Both the position numbers and the translations under genes were made by a program. From NCBI GenBank assembly GCA_017537515.1, contig JAFYKO010000160.1, positions 1 to 5,600 of the forward strand: DNA of 5,600 nucleotides. Reading direction: 5' to 3'. Shown piece after piece: positions 1 to 5,600 of this stretch. The notes beneath the pieces were generated by a model. It worked only from the letters and a program-made list of their open reading frames with translations, made no database searches and was not told the origin of the DNA. Position 1 is the stretch's first letter; each line of letters opens with the position of its first letter. This DNA comes from Clostridia bacterium. Its GTDB lineage: Bacteria > Bacillota > Clostridia > Christensenellales > UBA1242.

Positions 1-42
1 ACAAACCCCTTGATTAAAATCAAGGCATCACAGTTTGAATAA
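1..42 (+). CDS. Possible 3' end of an unidentified rightward gene
   Basis: Frame 1 is open from the window edge to a TAA at 40-42 and reads TNPLIKIKASQFE. The other two plus frames stop earlier, at 13 and 17. A rightward rho-independent terminator at 107-136 implies that some transcript enters from the left. A 13-residue tail is far too short to identify a family, and no start is visible. The same bases include a perfect inverted repeat (8-25). The stretch could therefore instead be the 3' part of a structured RNA, with the open frame a chance event. Confidence 0.25.
   Translation, partial: TNPLIKIKASQFE
8..25. repeat. Short perfect inverted repeat
   Basis: CCTTGATT (8-15) and AATCAAGG (18-25) are exact reverse complements separated by two bases. 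As RNA they would fold into a 7-bp stem with a 4-nt loop. No T-run follows on either strand, so it is not a standard terminator. It could be a protein-binding palindrome or the first of three hairpins leading to the terminator at 107-136. Confidence 0.5.
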
Positions 43-47
43 TCATC

Positions 48-88
48 AGTTGCTGTCAAATACCCCTTCGGGGTGCTTGACGACAACT
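48..88. repeat. Long imperfect inverted repeat / hairpin
   Basis: Arms 48-66 and 70-88 fold back around a 3-base centre (TTC, 67-69). Going inward, AGTTG pairs with CAACT, then comes one C/A mismatch and a U-G wobble. GTCAA pairs with TTGAC, followed by an A/C mismatch and another U-G wobble. ACCCC then pairs with GGGGT. That gives about 17 pairs in 41 bases. No T-run follows, so this is not itself a terminator. It may be a 3' stabilising stem of an incoming transcript, part of a structured RNA, or a transposon-end hairpin. None of these can be decided from the window. Confidence 0.6.
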
Positions 89-106
89 TCCGATAATATT
101 AAAAAC

Positions 107-136
107 AGTATTACTGGATAAAGTAATGCTTTTTTT
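107..136 (+). terminator. Rightward rho-independent terminator
   Basis: AGTATTACT (107-115) pairs with AGTAATGCT (122-130) around the loop GGATAA, including one U-G wobble. It is followed by a run of seven T (130-136). The stem is AT-rich and hence modest in strength. It would end a transcript arriving from the left edge and faces the leftward terminator at 149-181. Confidence 0.65.
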
Positions 137-148
137 GTATGTATATAT

Positions 149-181
149 AATAAAAAACCGCCTCTGAGCTGGAAGGCGGTT
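149..181 (-). terminator. Leftward terminator of the small RNA unit
   Basis: On the minus strand AACCGCCT (181-174) pairs with AGGCGGTT (163-156) as an 8-bp GC-rich stem with a 10-nt loop. It runs into TTTTTT (157-152) and further AT. The plus orientation lacks a T-run, so the direction is clear. The only promoter seen feeding it is at 232-260, about 45 bases upstream of the stem. Confidence 0.85.
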
Positions 182-226
182 CATAAAAGAGATGTAAAAT
201 AAGACTAAATCTACCAAATTTACACA
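150..226 (-). ncRNA. Candidate small RNA, about 75 nt, family not recognised
   Basis: A consensus-grade leftward promoter (232-260) would start transcription near 227-224, and a strong terminator ends it near 150, giving about 75-78 nt. No convincing coding sequence fits inside. The 5' part can form a weak stem between GATGT (228-224; 228-227 lie at or just outside the predicted start) and ACATC (195-191), extended by an AAT/ATT-rich helix across a 2-nt bulge. The 3' part is the terminator hairpin. The unit is convergent with the signal ending at 136 and divergent from the AAA+ gene, so it is not obviously the leader of either neighbour. It does not resemble tRNA, 6S, SRP RNA or tmRNA. A leader attenuator for a leftward gene beyond position 1 is possible, but a rightward terminator lies in between. 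Promoter and terminator are seen directly; the RNA itself is inferred. Confidence 0.6.
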
Positions 227-231
227 TCGGC

Positions 232-260
232 ATTATAACACCAAAAACACCACAAGTCAA
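232..260 (-). promoter_or_regulatory. Strong sigma-A/70 promoter driving the leftward small RNA
   Basis: On the minus strand the -35 is TTGACT (260-255) and the -10 is a perfect TATAAT (237-232), with a 17-base spacer. Immediately upstream (about 262-292) are phased A-tracts such as AAAAAATAAAAAAAATTG, resembling an UP element. The combination is typical of highly expressed stable-RNA genes. Confidence 0.88.
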
Positions 261-333
261 GTATTTTTCAATTTTTTTTATTTTTTATTCAATCACTTTT
301 ATTCAGCTAATCGCCCGCACAAATTTTGGGGTA

Positions 334-362
334 TTGCCAAAAAGAGGAAGGTGTGGTAAAAT
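334..362 (+). promoter_or_regulatory. Promoter of the DUF6273/AAA+ gene
   Basis: TTGCCA (334-339) and TAAAAT (357-362) are separated by 17 bases, and TGG before the -10 gives an extended TGn motif. The predicted transcription start is near 368-370, which leaves only about 11 bases of leader before the ATG at 380. The promoter diverges from the small RNA promoter, the two -35 boxes being about 75 bases apart across an A/T-tract region. Confidence 0.65.
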
Positions 363-379
363 ATTAAAAAGGAAAAACT

Positions 380-2485
380 ATGAAAATAAAAGATTTTATT
401 TATCGTGGCGACAAAAAGAATGGCGAATTGCCAGATATGGTGTTTATACCAAGTTATAGAGAAATTAAAGAAAAAGGAATGTACCCTGAGGGGCAAAAAG
501 ATTATAGGCTTGCTGAGGCAACAGACTATGCGAGGCTGAATGGTGCAGTTACGAGTGAGAGTATGATTTCTACCCATTCTGCACAAACGTGGCTTAGGGA
601 TTTTTCAACAATCAACACCACTCATGTGCTAAATGAGAAAGGTGGATTGAAAGATTCGTTGCAGAAAGAAAGGTCGATTTGTGTTCGACCTATGATTAGG
701 CTTGATATAGAAAAAATCTTATCAACAGAAGGGGCGTTGGAGTTTTTTAGACCATACTCCGAAATGGAGACTTTGTTTGACGGAAACGACAAAAAAATGA
801 AATTCGGCGAGTATCCTCAGAGTTACGTCGGCCCTCAACTTCTACGTGAACTTGGAGATATGTTAAGATATGGCGGGGATATTAAAAATACGGGCAAAGA
901 GTATTTTTCACGCATAAAAGAGGATAAAAATACTGTAGTTAGAAGCAAAGAACTTATTCGACAAGGCAAGAAGTATGCTGTTGTGTATGCTTATCCTTAT
1001 GACGAAAGCATTAGGCTTTCAAGCAACCTAACCCCCCGAACAAGCACACCTCCTATGAAAGGCGAATTTTATTTTTGTAATGTTGAGCCAATTGTTTGGA
1101 AGATACTCAACTGGGATAAACTTCCAAAGGAAATAAATCGCCTTGGAGACGGAACTGCAAAATACATAGAACTTCAAACAAAGGATGCAATTATTTCTGG
1201 CTTGCCTTTTTATCCTTTAATGCAAGACCGCAACAACCAATATTGGCAAAACAGCTCTATAAGGGCTTATCTTAATGGCATAAACGTCAATAATATAACA
1301 GAAGATAGTGAATATTACTTAGGTGAACTGCCTGCCCCAAATGGCGGAAACTTTGAAGGCAGAGGCTTTATTGAGCAGGCTTTAGATTTTGAAGTGGGCA
1401 TAAAAAAGAAGTTTAGGGCAAAGAAAAATGTGTATGGTGTTAAGGTTTTAAAAGAACCTATGACGACAAGCGAACAAATCAAATTATATATTGAAAAGGG
1501 CAAGTCGTTTATGCTTCACGGTCCAAGTGGCGTGGGAAAAACAAGGCGTATTGAAGAAGTTGACTCGGATTTTGTTTCAATTGTGCTTAGGAATGGTATG
1601 CTTCCGGAAGAGGTTATTGGCAAGACTATTTATCCAAATGGCGGCGCTTCAAGGCCTAGCGTTTGGATGCCTCCGGCGTGGTATACAAATCTTTGCAAAA
1701 AGTGTGAAGAAGAGCCAGATGAAAATCACGTGCTTTTTATTGACGAAATAACCAACGTAAAACCAAGCGAGCAAAGTTTGGTGTATAATCTTGTCCTCAC
1801 TCGTTCTATTGGGCCAAATATTGGCAAGCTTCCGAAAAATGTGGTGGTTGTTGCGGCGGGCAACACAAAACAAGAAAGCGAGGCGGCGTACAATATGCCG
1901 GAGCCACTTTTTAGGCGGTTTGAGGGGCATATAGAACTCCAACCGGATGTGTCTTCGTGGTTGGAGTGGGGCACCGAAATGAGTTCTAAGGGCGAAGGCA
2001 GGTTTAAAATTCACCCGCTTGTGGCAAGTTTTGTGGCGACTTATAGAGAAAAAGTGTTTTATTCGCCTTACGACAGCGAAGAGCCACCAAAGTTTGCAAT
2101 CGACCCTCGTGGCTGGGAGCAAGTTTCGGACCTAATTTATGACAACGACGGAGTTCTCGCACGAGAGATGATTGAGAATAAGGTTGGGAAGGAAATTGCA
2201 AATGCATTTATGGCGTTTGCGGAAAGCGATACGCTTACTATTGAAGATATTTTGGATGAGAGTTTTACAATTTATGACATACCAAAAAAAGTTGACGAGC
2301 AATATGCACTTGTTCTTGCACTTAGTCGTTGCACAGAAGAAGAGTTTCCAACAATAAAAAACTTTGTGGAAGGGTATTTGAAGTCTGAATTGTCGGCGGT
2401 GTTTATCAAAATTTGGGTTGGAGAAAGCTTAGAGAGGGCAATTTTTGTTGAGGGCTTAAAAAAGCAAGAACAAATAACTCTTTAA
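380..2485 (+). CDS. DUF6273-like / MoxR-type AAA+ ATPase fusion protein
   Basis: This encodes a 701-residue, probably cytoplasmic protein with no signal peptide or membrane helix. The start ATG follows AAGGA (369-373) with a 6-base spacer. Residues 14-112 resemble the C-terminal half of DUF6273: MVFIPSYREI, then AEATDYARLNGA, AQTWLRD and ICVRPMIRLDI. Residues 140-302 resemble its N-terminal half: KFGEYPQS, EPIVWKILNWD, IISGLPFYP and YWQNSSIRAYLNG. The halves thus appear in reverse order. The AAA_5/MoxR-like motor follows. It has Walker A GPSGVGKT (381-388), Walker B VLFIDE (451-456), sensor-1 Asn 495 in VAAGNT, and likely arginine-finger residues in PLFRRF (R512/R513). A helical C-terminal region (about 540-701) ends the protein. 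MoxR-type ATPases are generally remodelling chaperones that often work with VWA proteins, but none is encoded here. The DUF6273-like part may sense or bind a partner, which is inference. The gene is monocistronic between its own promoter and a terminator. The AAA+ call is firm; the biological role is unknown. Confidence 0.9.
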   Translation: MKIKDFIYRGDKKNGELPDMVFIPSYREIKEKGMYPEGQKDYRLAEATDYARLNGAVTSESMISTHSAQTWLRDFSTINTTHVLNEKGGLKDSLQKERSICVRPMIRLDIEKILSTEGALEFFRPYSEMETLFDGNDKKMKFGEYPQSYVGPQLLRELGDMLRYGGDIKNTGKEYFSRIKEDKNTVVRSKELIRQGKKYAVVYAYPYDESIRLSSNLTPRTSTPPMKGEFYFCNVEPIVWKILNWDKLPKEINRLGDGTAKYIELQTKDAIISGLPFYPLMQDRNNQYWQNSSIRAYLNGINVNNITEDSEYYLGELPAPNGGNFEGRGFIEQALDFEVGIKKKFRAKKNVYGVKVLKEPMTTSEQIKLYIEKGKSFMLHGPSGVGKTRRIEEVDSDFVSIVLRNGMLPEEVIGKTIYPNGGASRPSVWMPPAWYTNLCKKCEEEPDENHVLFIDEITNVKPSEQSLVYNLVLTRSIGPNIGKLPKNVVVVAAGNTKQESEAAYNMPEPLFRRFEGHIELQPDVSSWLEWGTEMSSKGEGRFKIHPLVASFVATYREKVFYSPYDSEEPPKFAIDPRGWEQVSDLIYDNDGVLAREMIENKVGKEIANAFMAFAESDTLTIEDILDESFTIYDIPKKVDEQYALVLALSRCTEEEFPTIKNFVEGYLKSELSAVFIKIWVGESLERAIFVEGLKKQEQITL

Positions 2486-2494
2486 ATAATAAAA

Positions 2495-2529
2495 AAAAAC
2501 AACGGGAATGCGTTTTTCCTGTTGTTTTT
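2495..2529. terminator. Bidirectional terminator between convergent genes
   Basis: AACAACGGGAA (2498-2508) pairs with TTCCTGTTGTT (2516-2526), giving 11 pairs with one G-U, around a 7-base loop. A-residues from 2491 and T-residues up to 2529 flank it, extending the stem and giving a U-run on both strands. It lies 10 bases after the AAA+ stop codon and just beyond the stop of the leftward P-type ATPase, so it can end both transcripts. Confidence 0.85.
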
Positions 2530-2536
2530 CTTTGTG

Positions 2537-5212
2537 TTAATAGGCTCTTTTTATGTTGTGTTTTTTGCGGTAGCGTCGCACAAAGTATTTGTATATTTCC
2601 ATAACCACTAGTATCACCATTGCGATACCTAGCATTGCGAGAACGTATGTGATTGGTATGCTTGTAAGTCCAAGTGCGGTTGCGATTGGTGGGACTTCGA
2701 CAATAAGGAATTGCAGGCCGATTGCAAGGGCAATGGAGATAAACACAAGTGGGTTTTGGAATATATTTGTTTTGAATATTGATTCGGTTTCGCTTTTGCA
2801 GTTGAGTGTATGCCAGTTTTGCAAGAACACCATAAGAGTCATTACGATGGTTCTTGCAAGTTCTAACTCTACGTTTGTGCATTTAATAAGGTATATCCAA
2901 ACGCCAAGCACAAGCACGCCTACGACAAGGCCGGAGATTATGGACTCCTTGAAAAGTGATTTGCTGAACAGACTTTCTTTTGTGGACCGAGGAGATTGTT
3001 TCATTATATTCTCCTCTGACTTTTCAAACACAAGAGCAAAGTCTTGGAGGCCGTCTGTTACGATATTCAAATACAAAAGTTGGATTGCGACGAGTGGGAG
3101 TGGAAGCCCGCACAGAATTGAGATAAAGAAGAAGAAAAGTTCGCCGATGCCTTGCGAAAGCAAGAAGTAAGTTACTTTTCGGATATTGCTGTAAGCGGTT
3201 CGGCCTTCTTTTATGCCTTGCACGATTGAAGAGAAGTTGTCGTCGGCGATAATCATATCCGCTGTTTCTTTTGCGACGTCTGTTCCGCTTCCCATTGCTA
3301 TGCCGATATGTGCGGTTTTTATGGCGGGTGCGTCGTTTACTCCGTCGCCCGTAACTGCCACAAACTCGCCCATTTTTTTGAGAGCGTTGACGATGTTGAG
3401 TTTGTCTGTTGGTGTAACTCTTGAAAAGACTTTTTTGCCTCTGATAAACTTAACAAACTCTTTTGAGCCTTTTGCAAAATGTTCTTCAACTTCTTTGCCA
3501 GTTGCGACTTCTTCGAATTTGGTTGCGATATTTATTTCTTTTGCGATTGCGAATGCTGTCAGTGGGTGGTCGCCGGTTATCATTAAGACCTTGATTCCGG
3601 CGTTGTGGCAACTTTCGACTGCACTTTTACTTTCAAGGCGGATTGGGTCGATAAATCCCACAAATCCAAGGAAGGTTAGGCCGGAAATATTTTCCTCTGT
3701 TTTGTCGCCTTTGGCCTCGCCTTTTGCAACTGCGATGAGGCGATAACCTTCTTTTGCTAGTTCTTCGTGTTGTTTGAGCAGTTTTTTGGGGGCAAGGTTT
3801 GAAATTTTGTCCCCGTCTTGCATAAACTCACACAGAGACAAAATTTTTTCAACAGAGCCCTTTGCAGAGCAAAATTCTTGTCCGTCTTCTTCATAAAACA
3901 CTGCTGAGTATTTCTTTTCGCTTTCGTAAGGGATTATTTTAAGGGTTTTTACACCGGTTTTGCCTTTATTTGCCTTTAAGTTTAGGGCAAGGAATGCGAC
4001 GTCGATGCTGTCGCCAAAGTTTTTGAATTCGTTGTTGGATTTGTAAAGTTTGCCTTCGTTGTTGATTGCTCCAAGTTTTGCGATTTCTTTTGCGTAGGAT
4101 ATATCTGCGTTTTTGAGGGGTAAGATTTTTCCCTTGTCGTTGTATCCGCTTCCCGTAACGTCGTATTTATCTCCGTTTGGGAGGACAATAACTTTTGCGG
4201 TTTGTTCGTTTAAGGTGAGTGTGCCTGTTTTGTCGCTGGCGATAACTGTGCAACTGCCGAGGCTTCCGACTGCTTTTAGGTTTTTGACGATGACGTTTTT
4301 CTTTGACATTTTATTGGAAGAGACTGTCAAGGCTATAGTTACTGCGAGGGGCAGGCCTTCGGGTATGGCGGACACTGCCATAGCTATCACGAACAGGAAG
4401 ATTGTGTTGAAGTCGTTGCCTTGAAACCACAGTGCGATAAATATCACTAGTGCTACGATGCAGATTCCGATGGTGATTTGCGTTGAGAATTTTTTTATTC
4501 GCATATCCAGAGGTGATTTTTCGTTTTTAACGGTGTCGAGGGTGTCGGCGATTTTGCCAATCTCGGTGTTTATGCCTGTTTCGACGACGACTGCGACTGC
4601 TCGACCGGTCATAACTGATGCTCCTGCGAACAGCATATTTTTTCTGTCGGCGAGGCTTGTGTTTTCGGGCAGTATATCTGTTTGTTTTTCTACGAGAGTG
4701 CTTTCGCCGGTGAGGAGTGATTCATCGACTTTAAGATTAAAGCAGGTGAGGATTCGCATATCTGCGGAGACTTTGTCGCCGGATTCTAAGAATACGATAT
4801 CTCCAACGACGAGGTTTTTTGCGTCGACTTGGGTTTTTTCTCCATCTCTCAGCACTTTGACGTTGGTTTTGACCATATTGACAAGGGAGCCTGCGATTCT
4901 GTGGGCTCGTTTTTCTTGTACGGTGCCCATTGTGAGGTCGATTGCGATAAGGAAGAAGATGACTATTGCATCGATGTATTCGCCCACAATAAGTGAAAAC
5001 AGGGTTGCGAACATCAGCAGAATCATTATTGGGTTTATGAGTTCTCTGCCGAGTATCTTCCAAACTGAGATTTTGTTTTTGCTTGGGAGTTCGTTCTTTC
5101 CGTTTGTTTGAAGGCGGAGTTCGGCGTCGGTTGACGTCAGGCCTTCATTTGAAGAGTTGACCTTTTTCAGTGTCTCTTCGCTGTTGATTGCATAAAATTT
5201 TGTTTTTTCTAT
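2537..5212 (-). CDS. P2-type (Ca2+-ATPase-like) cation-transporting P-type ATPase, ATA start
   Basis: This encodes 891 residues counted from the ATA at 5212-5210, a usual length for SERCA/PMCA-like bacterial pumps, which use ATP to export cations across the membrane. An N-terminal cation-ATPase domain (about 5-60, AINSEETLKKV and ELRLQTNGKNELP) is followed by TM1-2 (about 60-97). Then come the actuator TGES (168-171) and TM3-4 with PEGLP (284-288). The phosphorylation motif DKTGT has Asp 327. KGS (451-453) lies in the nucleotide domain, with DPIR (522-525), MITGD (about 544-548) and the hinge TGDGVNDAP (621-629). TM5 has GIGE (Glu 691) and TM6 has N716, T719 and D720. TM7-10 complete the protein. 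The first ATG (5026) is residue 63, inside TM1, so it cannot be the true start. The frame upstream has no ATG, GTG or TTG back to its stop at 5246-5248. The ATA lies 8 bases after AGGAGG and is the best candidate start. The Asn at the SERCA N768 position appears to be Gly, so Ca2+ as substrate is probable but unproven. Confidence 0.93.
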   Translation of the reverse strand: MEKTKFYAINSEETLKKVNSSNEGLTSTDAELRLQTNGKNELPSKNKISVWKILGRELINPIMILLMFATLFSLIVGEYIDAIVIFFLIAIDLTMGTVQEKRAHRIAGSLVNMVKTNVKVLRDGEKTQVDAKNLVVGDIVFLESGDKVSADMRILTCFNLKVDESLLTGESTLVEKQTDILPENTSLADRKNMLFAGASVMTGRAVAVVVETGINTEIGKIADTLDTVKNEKSPLDMRIKKFSTQITIGICIVALVIFIALWFQGNDFNTIFLFVIAMAVSAIPEGLPLAVTIALTVSSNKMSKKNVIVKNLKAVGSLGSCTVIASDKTGTLTLNEQTAKVIVLPNGDKYDVTGSGYNDKGKILPLKNADISYAKEIAKLGAINNEGKLYKSNNEFKNFGDSIDVAFLALNLKANKGKTGVKTLKIIPYESEKKYSAVFYEEDGQEFCSAKGSVEKILSLCEFMQDGDKISNLAPKKLLKQHEELAKEGYRLIAVAKGEAKGDKTEENISGLTFLGFVGFIDPIRLESKSAVESCHNAGIKVLMITGDHPLTAFAIAKEINIATKFEEVATGKEVEEHFAKGSKEFVKFIRGKKVFSRVTPTDKLNIVNALKKMGEFVAVTGDGVNDAPAIKTAHIGIAMGSGTDVAKETADMIIADDNFSSIVQGIKEGRTAYSNIRKVTYFLLSQGIGELFFFFISILCGLPLPLVAIQLLYLNIVTDGLQDFALVFEKSEENIMKQSPRSTKESLFSKSLFKESIISGLVVGVLVLGVWIYLIKCTNVELELARTIVMTLMVFLQNWHTLNCKSETESIFKTNIFQNPLVFISIALAIGLQFLIVEVPPIATALGLTSIPITYVLAMLGIAMVILVVMEIYKYFVRRYRKKHNIKRAY

Positions 5213-5220
5213 TTTCTTAA

Positions 5221-5226
5221 CCTCCT
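5221..5226 (-). promoter_or_regulatory. Ribosome binding site that places the ATA start
   Basis: Perfect minus-strand AGGAGG begins right after the mnmE stop TAA (5229-5227), giving TAAAGGAGG. The spacer TTAAGAAA is 8 bases and is followed by ATA GAA AAA ACA, in frame with the P-type ATPase. A ribosome finishing mnmE would sit on this site, which favours coupled reinitiation. The only nearby ATG (5193-5191) is out of frame and reaches a TGA after 8 codons. Confidence 0.85.
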
Positions 5227-5600
5227 TTATTTTCCTAAACAGAACTTAGAAAAGATTTCATCCACTACGGCTTCTGTTTCGGTTTCGCCAGTGATTTTCC
5301 CAAGTTCGTTCCAGACGTTACGCACAAGAAAGGCGACGATGTCCGCACTTTCTGTATCGCACTTAGAGATTGCGTCTTTGAGTGCGGTTTCTGAAAGTTT
5401 CAAATAGTCAATTTGCCTTAGGTTTGTAAGCACGAGGCCGGACATATCCATTTTTTTGTCGATAACTTTGTCAAAAATCTTTTGCTTGATTGCCTCAATA
5501 TTTTCGTGTCTTAATGCACTGATTTCAACAACGTCTTCGTTTTCAAATTTAAGGGTTTTTCCTAGGTCGGTTTTGTTTAAAACAAAGATGCGGTTGCGGT
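5227..5600 (-). CDS. mnmE: tRNA modification GTPase MnmE (TrmE), C-terminal part; 5' end outside window
   Basis: About 123 C-terminal residues are visible, from roughly 455 expected for the family; the N-terminal folate-binding domain and most of the G domain lie beyond 5600. The visible part starts at the end of the GTPase domain with the G4 motif NKTD (in VLNKTDLGK) and the G5-like ISAL. The helical C-terminal domain follows (LVLTNLRQIDYLKLSETAL), ending in KITGETETEAVVDEIFSKFCLGK as separate short conserved blocks. The terminal FCLGK matches the C-(I/L)-G-K signature, whose Cys is conserved in MnmE. With MnmG the enzyme installs carboxymethylaminomethyl groups at U34 of certain tRNAs. An ATG at 5451 is internal and not a start. 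The P-type ATPase follows 14 bases after the stop, almost certainly on the same transcript; mnmG is not next. Confidence 0.96.
   Translation of the reverse strand, partial: RNRIFVLNKTDLGKTLKFENEDVVEISALRHENIEAIKQKIFDKVIDKKMDMSGLVLTNLRQIDYLKLSETALKDAISKCDTESADIVAFLVRNVWNELGKITGETETEAVVDEIFSKFCLGK

Noticed and set aside
1..136. CRISPR tracrRNA tail (stem-loops then U-run; TTAAAATCAAGGC loosely recalls tracr sequences)
   Set aside because: No anti-repeat, CRISPR array or cas gene is in the window, and the resemblance is too slight; kept only as one option under the hairpin finding.
111..227. A 38-codon minus-strand open frame (ATG at 227-225) inside and beyond the small RNA
   Set aside because: It has no ribosome site, its ATG lies essentially at the predicted transcription start, and it reads through the terminator hairpin and U-run, so it is unlikely to be translated.
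299..586. Minus-strand 95-codon open frame
   Set aside because: It overlaps the AAA+ promoter and the start of a well-supported gene on the other strand, and its product is low-complexity Phe/Ile-rich with no recognisable family.
1229..1297. Asn-rich stretch in the DUF6273-like domain considered as a diversity-generating variable repeat
   Set aside because: No matching template repeat or reverse transcriptase is seen, and the W..S.IR.YLN pattern is explained by family conservation.
5026..5026. ATG at 5026 as the start of the P-type ATPase
   Set aside because: It would begin inside TM1 and drop a clear N-terminal domain. It has no SD nearby, while a perfect SD lies upstream at 5221-5226.
4458..5111. 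Plus-strand 217-codon open frame opposite the P-type ATPase, and similar ones at 2589-3170 and 3213-3746
   Set aside because: They are antisense shadows of a strongly conserved gene, Ser/Thr/Ile-rich, with no ribosome site or family motif.

Overview
The window looks like chromosomal DNA from a low-GC Firmicute, most likely an uncultured gut-type Clostridia lineage. The evidence is strong AGGAGG-type ribosome sites, compact rho-independent terminators, a DUF6273-type domain (common in Firmicutes) and AT-rich intergenic DNA. No marker in the window allows a firmer assignment. The standard code reads through all three main genes.

Layout from left to right. Positions 1-300 hold no complete protein gene, but they are dense in RNA signals. 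There is the possible tail of a rightward gene (stop at 40-42), two inverted repeats and a rightward terminator (107-136). Facing it is a leftward transcription unit of about 75 nt, with a textbook TTGACT-17-TATAAT promoter, an A-tract UP-like region and its own terminator (149-181). This unit is best read as an unassigned small RNA. Positions 334-362 carry the promoter of the next gene. Positions 380-2485 encode a 701-residue protein joining DUF6273-like sequence, with its halves apparently in swapped order, to a MoxR/AAA_5-type AAA+ ATPase. A bidirectional terminator (2495-2529) separates it from a leftward pair, mnmE (3' part only, 5227-5600) followed by a P2-type cation-pumping ATPase (2537-5212).

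The most striking point is the start of the P-type ATPase. The first in-frame ATG lies inside the first membrane helix. The reading frame continues 62 codons further upstream with a typical cation-ATPase N-terminal domain. It reaches an ATA codon 8 nt after a perfect AGGAGG that directly follows the mnmE stop codon. No ATG, GTG or TTG is available in that stretch. The gene therefore either starts at ATA, probably by coupled reinitiation, or carries a start-codon mutation or base error.

Functionally, mnmE (tRNA wobble-uridine modification) and the ion pump form a two-gene leftward operon end. The AAA+/DUF6273 gene stands alone with its own promoter and terminator. No partner such as a VWA protein is present in the window, so its role is unknown. 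A conflict or sensing role is conceivable, but it is inference only.
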